This document shows positions 1 through 52,659 of a stretch of DNA of 64,000 nt, piece after piece (positions within the stretch are counted from its first letter, which is position 1; each line of letters opens with the position of its first letter). Origin of the DNA: Casuarius casuarius (Eukaryota > Chordata > Aves > Casuariiformes > Casuariidae). The position numbers were made by a program, and so were the translations under genes. The notes under the pieces were generated by a model. The model was given only the letters and a program-made list of their open reading frames with translations. It ran no database searches and was not told the origin of the DNA. The DNA lies in assembly GCA_003342895.1 (NCBI GenBank), contig PTFA01000020.1:4300515-4364514 (forward strand), given 5' to 3'.

Positions 1-350
1 GGCTGCCGCCGGCGGCCGGGGTAGGGCGCGAGGAAGGGCGCCTGTCACCCGCTCCGCTCCTGCCCCGCGGCCGCCGGGCCCGGCCTCCGCGGCAGCGGGC
101 AGGGCCCTTGGGGGAAGGTCTGCGGCCGCCTCTCGGCCAGCTTCCCGCTCTCACAGACTCGAGCCGGTGCCCGCTGCCGGCTGCGCCGCGGGGGCGGCGG
201 GGCTGCGGCCGGGCCGAGAGACCGCTGTGGGCGGCGGGTCCCGCGGCCTCCTCGGCGGCAGTGCGAGGGCTGCCCCGAGAGCTCGCGGGCGCCAGGCTCA
301 ACTGGGCAGGCGAGTGGTTGCTTAAAAAATACCCCCGCGGCCGCTTCATT
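1..350. promoter_or_regulatory. NAA15: 3' tail of the NAA15 CpG island (start of intron 1)
   Basis: The first 300 or so bases are very GC-rich and full of CpG, then composition drops sharply to AT-rich sequence by about 350. No ATG-led coding segment resembling NAA15 exon 1 is visible, so exon 1 and the core promoter should lie just upstream. Open frames here are GC-composition artefacts. The island assignment is direct from sequence; the link to the NAA15 promoter is inference from gene order. Confidence 0.6.
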
Positions 351-41272
<40,922 letters not shown>

Positions 41273-42525
41273 ACAACTTTATTGGAAAAAAATAACATTG
41301 GACCATATCTGGTGTATAATATTTTTGTCACGCACCTGCTGAATTGTTCTAACTTACACAGAGAATGGAAGGAAAAAAAAAAAACGTTGCCTTCAAATAG
41401 TTTTACTTTTTTTTATCCTGCTGACAAAGTATATATATAAAATATCTAACATATTACTGGATATAGGTTGTTCGGTTTCTTAAAAATTAAAAGCTGCTAA
41501 AATTGAAGAAAAAAACCCTTATCCTTTCCTACCTACCCATGTTTTTAAACTAATTTATATAAAATCTGGAGGCTCATAGCTGTCAGAGCAGGTGTGTGGC
41601 AGAAATATTACTTTAAAATTGTCTTGTGAGATTACTGTTATCTCAGACAGCAAAAATGCTGTTTTAGCACTGGATTCTTTCACTGAGCACAAAGAGTTGT
41701 TGGGGCTTTAGCATCTGACTGATTTTGATACGGGATGATTCTGTCCATAGGAAGTATGCAATGTGAATCAGAATATACAGAGAAACCTACAACATACATG
41801 TGATGTTGTGGATGCTGGGACATACAGATACCAAGCAGAATTAAGAAACATAGTGTGTTCAATAAGCTTGTTGTGTCTCTGAAATTCACTGTACACGATC
41901 AGTTTGGTGTTCTTGCACCACAGTTTTTAACTGAAGGAACCAGTTAAAACTATATCTGTATTTGAATTAAAATTAGGGGGGTAGGCTGGGGGGAATCAAC
42001 GTTGCTGTTTTTGAGATGAACCTAGCAGCATAGGTTGGCCAAACTTTTTAAAACTGTAATGCAAGAACCAAATAAAATTATGCACTGTGATGTGGCACCA
42101 ACTAATTAGAAAGATAGCATGCATTTTTCACGTAGAGTGAAAATAAAATGAGAACATACTGTGGCTTGAAGTTGCAAAGAGAAGAACTCCTGACTACCAT
42201 TTTGACTGATCAAGAGACTAATAGCTTAAAACCTCAGCAGGCCTTGTACACGTTATGCAGAAAAAAAAGTGCTGCAGTTTAGATACCTCTGGAACTTTTC
42301 CACAGTGTCACAGGTTTGTAATACTTGAAGCCCTACATTTCTAAGAATATATTTCTTGCTCAGTTGTTTCAGGCAAGCCCAAGACTTTGTAACTTTTAAG
42401 GGGCCCAAGATTTTTTTTCAATAACAGACCAGCTTCTTATTCCTGCAGTTACAGATGTAATTTCCTTTGTCAAACATAAGGTACCAAATATAATGCAATA
42501 AAATGTTTTGAAAAACAATTGTGTG
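41273..42525 (+). other. NAA15: NAA15 3' UTR (minimal extent)
   Basis: AT-rich sequence directly after the stop codon without a further exon. AATAAA occurs at 42071-42076, 42142-42147 and 42497-42502. The last is followed within 25 bases by GT-rich sequence, so it is my preferred proximal end. Further AATAAA hexamers at 42865, 44679, 45267 and 46245 could serve longer isoforms. Transcript ends cannot be decided from sequence alone. Confidence 0.55.
42497..42502 (+). terminator. NAA15: Candidate poly(A) signal AATAAA
   Basis: Canonical hexamer in GCAATAAAATG context, with a GTGTG-containing segment shortly downstream. The best placed of three hexamers in the first 1.3 kb after the stop. Confidence 0.5.
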
Positions 42526-43227
42526 AATATTTAAACCAATCTCTGTTGTACTTTGAAAATGAATGGGTTCAGTAGAGTGCAGCTCAGGGTTGGCTTACTG
42601 TGCTGTCCAGTTATGCTAATAATGTCATTGCTGATGCGTGGATGTTGAGTATATATTAAGTTTTAAATGCATTATCTATGAAGGCCGAATGTCTGGGAAG
42701 TCCCATAACACAGAATGCTTTACTACTTGGCTTTTAAGTTCCACCAGTGTGATGTTGAATTTTATTTTCCAAGTCAAGCTACAGTCTACAAGTCTACTGT
42801 GTCAATAATATAGATATAAGTACTCAAATGTTTTTATAGGCTCATCACATAAAACCAAGGAGAAAATAAACTACAGCTTTTAAAGTGAGTGCCTTCTTTG
42901 CTGCAGGATTTTAGTTGAAGTATCAAGTGCATACCTGGTGTTCCTCTTCCACATCATGGAATTCAATGATTGACACACAGTTAAGAAACTTTGGAAGATT
43001 ATTGGGGTTTGTAGTTTTCTAATTGCAGAAAGAACAATTCTTTCTTTGTNGTACATTCAGCACCACTTTCCCTTCGTGGTTAGACTATGCTTGTGTATGT
43101 TTATCTTGTGGTTCATGTTGGAAATATAAGTTGCGTTGCTATATTCGTGTGTTTAATCAGCCAGGCTTTTAGGGACTAGAATACTTTTAGAGCATTTAAT
43201 TGACTGGTCAATTAATGGTCTGGTCAG
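42526..43227. other. 3' UTR extension or intergenic DNA
   Basis: No open frame or repeat of note. One AATAAA at 42865-42870 and one isolated N. A cluster of GACTGGTCA/TGGTCAGTTA-like short repeats lies at about 43202-43240. Confidence 0.5.
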
Positions 43228-43741
43228 TTATGACTGGTCATAAATATGTCTAGATCTCAGCCTTTTCTGCAGCCTGAGATACTTGGACTGCATGTTTTCT
43301 GCAACTACTGAAGACAGTTTGGTCTTGTCTACACAAGCTATGAGCTTTTGGCCTTGCCTCTTGAGTATTGCTGCCATTTTCTTTGCTTCTGGTGCTGTAG
43401 CTGGAGGCAGATGAATGCTCACACTTCTTAACAGATTGTGAATTGCATCAAGCAAATCTTTTTTCCTCATTCCAGTTTTTTGGGGGTGCTGCCTATAAAT
43501 GGGATTACTTCCTGTACTTTCTCACTGCCTAATTTTGTGTTGAAGCAGATGAACTAAAAGCAAGAAGGTATTTGTTATCTTTCATTATGCAAGTGGGAAA
43601 GGATATTCTTGTGGACCTTCCAGAAGTCTCCATCCACACAACTATTGTGATCTCCCCCAAAGACACTTCCTTGTAACCTTGCTGAAGGGCATCCATAGTG
43701 CTTCTGAGATAATGCGTTNGGATTAAAGAGAGGTTCCTCAT
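43228..43741 (-). pseudogene. Unrecognised minus-strand protein-like stretch, possible decayed pseudogene
   Basis: On the minus strand an 80-codon open frame (43470 to 43228) has coding-like composition: a Leu-rich amphipathic start (MRKKDLLDAIHNLLRSVSIH), a KKMAAILKRQGQK segment and a LRLQKRLRSR end. Just upstream in the minus direction, 43741-43529 is open in another frame. The two are separated by stops and a frame change, as in a decayed gene copy. I do not recognise the family and see no poly(A) tail. Chance open frames in an intergenic region remain quite possible. Confidence 0.25.
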
Positions 43742-46700
43742 CCCCTTCCAGAAGACTGCTGTCCCAGGAAATGAGAGAGACTAAATGAAGAGTTTCTTGA
43801 AAAAGAAGGTTCTTTAAGTGGCATAGGAATTGTTATTCCTTCATCTTCCCATCTCTCCTGTCAGATGCAATGTTAACTTTGAAGAAGAGTTAAAGAGCTA
43901 GAAATTAAATCCAGTGCAATCTGTGTTTTACAAACTAGTAGAAGCGTGCTGTGCTACAGTGAAAACTTTCCTTCATGGTCTGAAATCCAAAATAGTCCCT
44001 GGTACTAGGCTGCCAAAGCTGGCAAGTAAACCAAGGGCATCACAACATGCCGGAACTGCCGTCATGGTCAGTGACCTGCAATGTCAACTTCTTAATGACA
44101 GAATTGTGTTCAATTCTTCAAGACTTCCTCTGGAGAAAGAGGTTTCCAGCATAAATAGAGCCACTGCTGATGAAACATGCCTTGGATATCTTTTCTGTGT
44201 TTTTTTTTTTAAAAAAAAAAAGTTCAGATTTTTCCTAGACAGAGACTGTAGACTGCTAATGCACATTGCATGAAGCAATGTCAGTGTCAGAAGTGGACTT
44301 AAATTGCTAGTAAGTAATTCAAAATAGTCATTGGCCCAAAACGATACACAGGGTGCTTAGCTGACTCCAGTTTCTGACAATGCAGGCGTGTTCCTTGTTC
44401 ATTTGGAAAGCTAGAGCATTCAGACAAACACAATACGTGTGAATGAACAGGTAAAATATTCTGGAATTGATCCATTCAGGAACTCATTTCTTTGCCTCTT
44501 AAATGCCTTAAGAGCCTCTATATTGTCCTGAAGTTAAGTTTTTCAGTACAAGTTTTAGTATTTCCATGTTCACAGGGGAGGAATCAAGGTCTGATGTGTG
44601 GTGTGTCAGTCAGAATACCGGAGGCAGTTTGTTCAGTTTTTCTCCTAGAGTAGGGAGAAAGTTCCATGTAATTAGCCTAATAAAATGCCTTTAGCATTTG
44701 GTTTGTTTTTACAGATCTGGAGTTGCTCCACTGTACAGTAGACCCTAGAAGTTGATGTAACACGTTGATCTTCTGCCAGACTGAATTGTTGTCATCTTTA
44801 TAGAAGGAAAACACCAGTGAGAGTAGGGTGAGATCAATCCAAGAAACCAGAGGTGCAAATACAATTTCAGTATCACGTGAGCAAGTTCAAATATAAAAAC
44901 TTCAGATCTTTGTCTTACACAATGCCTTGAGGGAGGGCTGGAGCAGTGGTGCCATGGTTCCTGCAGTACTTGCCTTGCACATGCCACGGGTGTGCTTTGG
45001 ACCTGTAACACTAACGCTAACAAAAGCACTTGATACAATAATCCAGCTAAATATACCAGAATCAAAATATTTTTTTTTCCATTTTCATGATGGTTTTAAA
45101 TGTTTTCTGTATGTGTTCTGTGTTGAATATCTAGCTAGTTTTGAGATCTTTCTCCTACCTTCCCCCCCTCCAAGAAAGTTTGTTCTATGAATGCAGTTTG
45201 TACTTGATTGATAAATGTAAAATAGCTCAAACTATGCGAAAGTGAGAGTTGTTCTTGTTGATACACAATAAATTCTGACCTACTGCTTTGGGATTCTGTG
45301 GAGGAAAATGAGGCAGACGTAGAATAATTAGTAATATCGGTGAGGAATCAAATAGTTTGTAAGCTCATTAATGGAAGCTGTTTCAGATGTAGGAAAAAAT
45401 GGTTGCTGAGCTTGGGAAAGACTCTTGCTTTCAGTTCCAATTATGAACTACTTGATATTTTAAGAAGCAAAGGCATACACTTTCACAAAACTCAGTCATT
45501 TCATTATGATTGTATTTTTCTGGAAACTAAAGCTACAGTCTAACTGCCAATTTTAATGCCTGTTTTGGGCACAGACTCACCCTCCCAAGAGCATACAGCC
45601 AGCATTGAGAATGGCAAAGAGAAACTGATAAAGCAGCTGGGCAAAAGGAGACTAAGAAGTTATGGGAAGGTGGCATAATAGAAATTCCATTTTAGATTAA
45701 GTGTAAAGTAGCTTTTTTATTATTAGTGGGAAGATTACTGAAGCTGTAAATACTGTAAATACAGTCTTCCTGNGTCAAGGAGGCTGTAAGCATGTATCAC
45801 TTTTAGAGTGGTACAAGCAAACAGTAGTATGTTCACAGAGATTCTAGCTTTGTATGTTGGTCTTCAAGTAAATCATGGCAGAAAACTCAGAGGGCAAAGA
45901 TTGTCAGTTTACAAGGGACCATCGCAAAGGGTTGGTAAGAACGTTGCAAGATAAGTATTACTAGAAAATCCAAAGCATCTTAGAATAGCTCTCCTAAGGT
46001 GTTTGTTGTTTTAATTGAAAATGTTACATTTGCTAACTGTTCATAACAAAAGGCAAAAAAGTACTTTTACAAAATATTTCTGCCTGGCACTGCCCATTAA
46101 ATATCTACCTCTACTAGTCCTAGTCTAGTTCAACTACTGCATAATTTTAGCCATTTAGCATATAACACATGAAGAAAAATGTTATCTGCCTGGTTGGTGA
46201 ACAAATGTATCATGATGGATATGTTNAGTTTTAAAATGTAATGCAATAAACCACAAATTTAGTGGAAGTCCTATTGTTGGTTCAGTGCAGCAGGATCTTT
46301 ATTGCTTCATTGCTGATCAGTTCAAAAATCTGAAAACTCCACTAAGTTTTTTGCAATTGTACTGGGATTTGCTTTCCCTTCCAGCCTTCGTAACTGGTTA
46401 ACAATGTTGTACTGTGTCTCTTTATGCTCTTCTCTGGTAATAGCAAATATCAAAACTGGCAGGAAGTCAATCAATGAATAAAAATGCTGAGTTCTGTTTG
46501 TAAATGAGTACTAGTGTTTCCTTGTAGGGTTCAGCGTCCTCATTAGATGCCTAACACCCCTTTAATAAGGGTCTCTTGAATGATAGCAGTCTTTAATAGT
46601 TCCCGTTATTCCTGGCCCTCCGTGATGCTGGCAGCCCTGTGCACTGGGGCAGGAGTCTCGTAACAGGGAGGAAGATGAATCACAGAAAGCATACGGTTAC

Positions 46701-48650
46701 CTTTGGAGTCAGGCTGGGAAAGAGCCAAGCGGGCAGGCAGGTTTCTTTTGAGTCTTCCCTGCCTTATAGGCTGATTTTACATATGTGAAAAGGCCCTTTG
46801 CTCCTGCACGCTACAATAGGGGCGTTTAGGAAACGCTCTTACTGAACAATTGAATAAAAATGGGTGTTCAGAGGTAAGTTGATGGAAGAAGCATTTGCGC
46901 TTTCCCTCAGATCTGCGGGGAAAAAAGCTCAGTAGCCTCTTCCTCACCCATAAGGCCACGTAGCTTTCTTGGCCCAGCATTCCCCAATTTCTGTTTCACA
47001 GACATGGTGAAATCACACTGACAAACCACAGCAATAGTGACTAGTTAGTAGCAGATAAAACATAACTGCAAACTTGACAGCTTGGACTACCTGGAAAATT
47101 GTTAGTAACTACTGTGTATAATGAGTAACAACATTATGATTAACACTATCTACAGCTGAGCGCAAAGGATTCCAACCTGCGGATTTCATGTCTTATAAAT
47201 CCCTGGGTTTTGAGATACTGAAGTGATTACAGAAATCTTCATATTCACTGCTTCTGATATGAAATTAGTGCTTGTTCCTGTAAAAGTTGCTTTGCACAGA
47301 CAGGACTCTTCTGCCTAAAAAATAGCATCCTTTCCTTATAAATGTTCTCACTACGTTCATGTTTCTTTTGTGATAGACGGGTGTTCGTGTTGGGTAAATG
47401 TATGACTTGAACTTAATACTCTTGAACTTCACACTTCCATTTATGGTAGCAGCACCTCATGACTTGTCTACAAGAGGACTTAGAGCACAGAAGATTTATG
47501 AGGAGCCAAGGTAGTCTGGCAGTTTATACATTATTTTATCTATGTAAAACTGTCAGGACTTACTTCTCTACTCCATCAAGTATAATGGATCTTTCTACCC
47601 TGTCATTATGCTTCTGGAAACTGTCTTGAAGGTCATATGCACAGTAGCAGAAAGACATAATCTCTCTGCAGTTGCTCAGTCCCTCAAAGTGCTGAAGAGA
47701 TGCATGCCAACTGCATAGCATTTTTATTAAGCAATGCAGTTTTAATGATCTGTATGAAAGTAAAGGTCCCATTTGGGTTGCATGACTTCTGCAATGCCCA
47801 CACTGTACCACAGCAGGAGGAGGGCAACAGTTTATCTGTGTAGTAGATCAAGTAGTTGGTGGTTCTGCAAAACTGGACTCAGCTATTACTTTATTCACAT
47901 CTTGCCTTCATGCAGGTAACACTGGGGATGTGAAAATGTTCTTTACTCAAGGGGAAAATAAAGGGTTAATTAAGGTGAGGCTGGCAACTGCTTCATTCAC
48001 TAACACCAGCACTTTTGTGCTAGGTAAGTACAAGCCCTGACTTGTGCTTCCTTCGCCNGGGCTTTTTTCAGGACCTTCCACTGTTTGGCATTTTCTCCTG
48101 AACTTCCCAACACCGAGAGCCATTGCTCCCCTGTTCTAAGACCACCACAGAGATGGTGTGCCGGTCCCTGAGAGGAGGAACACGTCTGCTTTGAGGGATA
48201 TATTTGGTATGAATAAAACCAGATACTCCTCATAACATGCTAAACTGTTTTTATTCATTATCTGCTAATTTTTCTTTCAGTTCTCCCTCTATGTAGCAGC
48301 ATTTTTTGTAAAGTTCTAGGAAAATGTTGACTTCTGGCTGTTTATGTCATGTTTTTGAGCATTTTTTCTCATTGGAATCATCAAATGTTCATAATTCTGC
48401 ATCTCACTTCACTTGCAATATCAATAAATGTCTTAAAGAAATGGAAGTGGAAAGTGCTTTTACCTATTTGAGCTGGCAAAGCAATTTTTGCTTTATTGCA
48501 AAGTAGACCTGTTTGTACTTTCAAATTCCTCTTTTGTAGCTTGATGAATGNCTTCCCACCACGTATCCCTTACTTTCCATTTCATATCGCAGGCCCTTCA
48601 TGGTGGGGGATGGTTTCTCCCTTCAGTTACATCTTTATACTGTTTTGCAG
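43742..48650. other. Intergenic sequence between NAA15 and RAB33B, part 1
   Basis: AT-rich DNA with no recognised gene on either strand. It includes a T11A11 tract at 44200-44221, AATAAA hexamers at 44679, 45267 and 46245, and scattered Ns. The open frames here are short and without known domains. Confidence 0.6.
44200..44221. repeat. T11A11 tract
   Basis: Eleven T followed directly by eleven A, a perfect 22-bp palindrome in intergenic DNA. Confidence 0.8.
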
Positions 48651-48816
48651 ACCTGGGTCAAGACTTCGTTCCGCTGCCGTACAGCATCTCCAGCACAGCA
48701 CCCGCAGGCTGTCCTGTGAGCCGCCTCACCCAGAGGAAATGCAGTTTGTGGAAAGGGCCTGGCCCCGTGATCTCTTTCCTGAATTCCCTGATGCTTCAAA
48801 CTAAAATGCAGAGAGT
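48651..48816 (+). other. Candidate exon A of an unrecognised spliced transcript
   Basis: Preceded by a pyrimidine-rich tract ending tgttttgcag and followed by the consensus donor GTAAGT. The segment is more GC-rich than its surroundings and open in the frame beginning AC CTG GGT CAA. It ends with two bases (GT) of a split codon. No known domain. Could be an unannotated exon, part of a long non-coding RNA, or chance. Confidence 0.25.
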
Positions 48817-49022
48817 GTAAGTGGATAGAGCGAATATGATTTCTAGTGCCTGCCATTCTCAGGAAAATAACTCCTTCATGTAATGCATGCTTATTTTAAA
48901 AGCTCATGCCAATTCGTTTGGTTAGCATGAATCATGAGGAATGAGGGGAGAGCAAGTCTTGTCAGATTCGTTCTCTGATTAACAGTATCTTTTTAAAATG
49001 ATTTATTTTGTGTTTTCTACAG

Positions 49023-49151
49023 AAACGAAGGCAGAAGGAGACTGGAAATTCAGGAAGCTCAGAAAAGAGTTTATGTGATGGAGGGTTTCCTTGCCATGAG
49101 CTGGCGCACAGCTGAAAAGCAGGAAGGAGCGAGCGGTGCCAGAGGGATCAG
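49023..49151 (+). other. Candidate exon B of the same unrecognised transcript
   Basis: Acceptor tgttttctacag, donor ATCAG then GTTAGC (weaker). Joined to candidate exon A the frame stays open across the junction and through all 129 bases, giving about 98 codons in total. The translated part reads RRRLEIQEAQKRVYVMEGF and beyond, not recognised. No start codon or further exons were identified. Confidence 0.22.
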
Positions 49152-52100
49152 GTTAGCGTGACATGGCTCCTCCTTGAGGCAGCAGCGTTGCTGGCTCACT
49201 CGGGTGGATGAGAGCGCGAGTGAGGCTGGCAGGGACTAAAGTGAAGCAATGTGGGCAGAGCTGGGGCAGTCCTGCCGCTACCGCACATTTCCTCAGCCCA
49301 TCTGCCCTGTCATGCTGGGATTTGCGGGCGGCTAGTAACATGCCACAGGGAAGACACGTGCTGTGACAGGCAGGGCTACAGCAGTCAGTTAGCCAGGAGC
49401 ACAGCGATGCTTTGGGGTTGGCTCTGGACANGTCTGTCTGCCTTGGAAGTTGCATNTAGTCTACATGAAGTTGTCTCCTCGTGTCTGGCGTGCTCGATAA
49501 TACAGAGCCTCGAGACANAGGTGAGCTGAAAGAGGTGCACAAGGCAGCATGTGTGGTGAAAGGAAAACCCCGCATGCAGCCAACAGAGAGCACAAAAGGA
49601 TGTGAGCTACTGGCAATGCCGGAGTTTCGGACAAAAATCTGAATCAACAACTTGAGAATGTACCAAGACTTGGTTGCACTGAGACTTGAAGCCATTCTGC
49701 CCTTTGTAAGTTATTGACAGGCACACAAAATGCAGATGTACAATGTGAATGACGTGTGGTNGCCTGAATTTACCCTTACACAAAACCCTGAAAGAGAGAG
49801 AATGGACTATGGAGGAAATCCTTGTCCCGGGGATATGATAAAATTGAGGAAGCAAAGTGATCTGAATTCAGGGCTATGAGTCATAGGTCTCAAGACACAG
49901 GCCACTGCTGAATTTTAAGAAATGGCAAAAGAAAGGCTGACACCAGTGGTATAAATAAAAGTGGGAACTCTGAATAGAGTAAGAAATCTAAAAGACTGGT
50001 AGCAAAGGGAGCATATTAACACACTGCTGGGGAAATGTAGCTTTTACATCTTTCACCTGTTAACAGTATAATCAGATGCATGGGCACTGTCTGTTTTCAT
50101 TTTTTTTAATATACTTGAGAAATTATTTTTTTCTGGGGAGATCATAGTTATTTTCATTAGCACAAACGCATTATAGTATCGCTTTTTAATATCCTTTCAT
50201 ATGCAGCCTTCTTAAAATGCAGATTTGTGCAGTTGACACCTTGAAGACTAATGTTCTTGTTGGATGAAATGTACCTGGAGCAATATTTCATCACAGCTCT
50301 AGCTGGAACCATGTTCCTCGGAAAGAGCCAGGTTAGCCATCAGCGCTAGTTCAGTCTTTACAGCCTCTGCTCGGAAAACAACTACTAATGCTGGTTGCAA
50401 TGTTGGGGGGGGGGGGGCGGAGTAGAGCAGAGGAAGGGTTTGTTATTTATAAAGGTAACATTTATTTTATCAGACATCCATTCTTATTCTTCTTGAAAAC
50501 AAAACTGATGCTGACATCAACATTAGCAGGATTTTACCCTAACTCACAGTAAAGAATTGAAAAAAAGGGATTGGAGTGGGAGAAGTTCCCAGTTTTGCCA
50601 GTGGGTGGGATTTTTTTTCAATATTTTAATTAAAATGGGAATAGGACTATGCCTTTGATAACAAATGAGAGGTTGAGAAAAGAAGGAGAAAAGCTTATTC
50701 TTGCGGAAAGAAGCAATAAAAATACATTCTGATATCATGCCATTTTAAGAAAAACCTGTTGACAAAATAAAATACACAATATATCCCCACATCAAACACA
50801 GTCCTAGGGATCAAGGTCTTAAATTTGGAACTTACATATACGAGCAAACTGTTGGCAGAGCACAGTACAAGTCAATTTATTTATTCTTTGCTCCCCAGGA
50901 ATGATTTACTGATGGCCATGGTGCACACAGGTAAATATAGAAGCTTCATGACATCTGACGGACCTTTCTGCAGTGCTCTTTGAGGCAGTCAGAAAGCCTT
51001 TGGGCGCAGTGTGTACGACTGCAGGTACAGAGAAAGCAGGGACACGACTTGTGGTTTTAAATGCATGTGTCGGATCAAAACGCTTCAGAACAGCCTGACT
51101 GTCCGTGTGGTGAAGCGCACCCCTGCTGCCAAGATGCACCCCACGAAGGCCCCTGATGCCCCTTGGGTTATTCGGCGTGCCAAGGCACAGGGCGTGCTGA
51201 GCCGCACTCGCTCGGTGCCCCAGGGCAGGGAATCTGCAGGCAGAGAGCTCTTGTTTCAGCGATTATCTTTTGGNATTCAGTTATCACCTCAACTTCTAGA
51301 TAGGCCAGGCAGACAATTATTTCAATCACAGTCATGCAAGAGTTGCAAGACATTACATTTCTGTACAGACCCAAATGTCCAAACATTGTTTCAAGAATTA
51401 AAGACCTGACCCAGCAGCTGTTCCTGTTCACAGGAAAAAGCCTGTCAAGTGATTCCTCCTGTTAAAATAATACTCGTGAAGCAGCAAGTGCTGCTTTTAG
51501 CACTATCAGTCCAGTTTTTCTCTGCCCACACTGGGCTAATTCTCATAGCAGGGAATGTAAGGTTTCTTTCAGAAAGGACTGTGATGTCACTTCCAGGGGA
51601 TGAGGCCGATTAGCATCCAGATGATCTAAAATATAAACTAATTTGAACAGTAAGGCCCCAATCTCTCATCAGGCATCCAACAAAAATAAATCAAAAATGG
51701 GAAATCTTTTGTTTCTTTCCATTTCATTGAAGCTTTTAGTTTTATACTTTGGACAAGAATAAGGGCATGGAAGTGAATGAGAAGGTCACATTCCAGTAAC
51801 TGGCAGTAAAAGACACTGGGTTAAAACTCTCTTCCAATGCAAAGACAGATGAAACGCACATTACTGTGATTTAAAAAGGTATGTCAATACTTGCTTTTCA
51901 GTCTACTTTGAGAACCATACATACAACTTTCCGTTTCACTGGTAAATGCTGTCTTCTAAAAAGCTGTCCTCATTAAATAACACGTTAATGGCAATTCAAA
52001 CTTCCTGGACTTGCAGAAAGCCAAGTCTTGCAATAGCAGGACTCTTCCTTGCAAAGCCACCGGACTTTTCCCTGCAAAAATGGGGGAGTCAAGGCCTCAC

Positions 52101-52611
52101 ACTAAAGGATGAAGCTTCCAGAGGGAGTTCAGAAGTCAGAGGTACAGTGTATCTGTAGAAACATGAAAAGAAATTTTAAGCTGTTGTCAAAGGATATGGA
52201 TTAATTGAACAATAAATTGCTTATTGAAAATTAATTGAGCCCTTGAAATTTCCACTTCTGGAGAAGACGGTTCAAATGTGAGCAATTACTCCGTACAGAA
52301 CTTCCACTGATGTAAATCAAACACAGGTTTCTGGCTTTTAAGGTTGTCGCTCAGTTTAGCTTTCTGGTGGATGTGTGTCTATCAAAGCCCCAAAGCAGGT
52401 AATCCACATTGTATTATCATGACGTGAGGGGCACATTGAGACACCTCAGTTACCACAAGGCACCTGCTTGAACTAAATTTGATTTTAGACAGAGTAACAT
52501 GTCTGTCATTCAACTGCCAGAATCAAAAGGACACACCTGGAGAGTTCTTGATCCCTTCAGAGAACAAACAATAGGAGACGTTCTTAGACTTGGACTTTTT
52601 CTTTCTAATTT
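49152..52611. other. Intergenic sequence, part 2
   Basis: GC-rich to about 49.6 kb with four isolated Ns between 49431 and 49761, then AT-rich. It contains a run of 13 G at 50405-50417 and a CpG-bearing stretch at about 51000-51250. No gene recognised. Confidence 0.55.
50405..50417 (+). repeat. G13 homopolymer
   Basis: Thirteen consecutive G, the longest G run seen in the window. Length may be unreliable in a draft assembly. Confidence 0.9.
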
Positions 52612-52659
52612 GTTCCTTAACTTAAAGCTCAGTTCCTTAACTTAAGTTCCTTAACTTAA
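52612..52659. repeat. Three copies of a 14-mer
   Basis: GTTCCTTAACTTAA occurs at 52612-52625, then at 52632-52645 and 52646-52659, the last two in perfect tandem. Not part of a recognised element. Confidence 0.9.

Noticed and set aside
49153..49695. A 180-codon minus-strand frame
   Set aside because: About one such frame is expected by chance over 64 kb in six frames. It crosses three Ns and has no recognisable domain.
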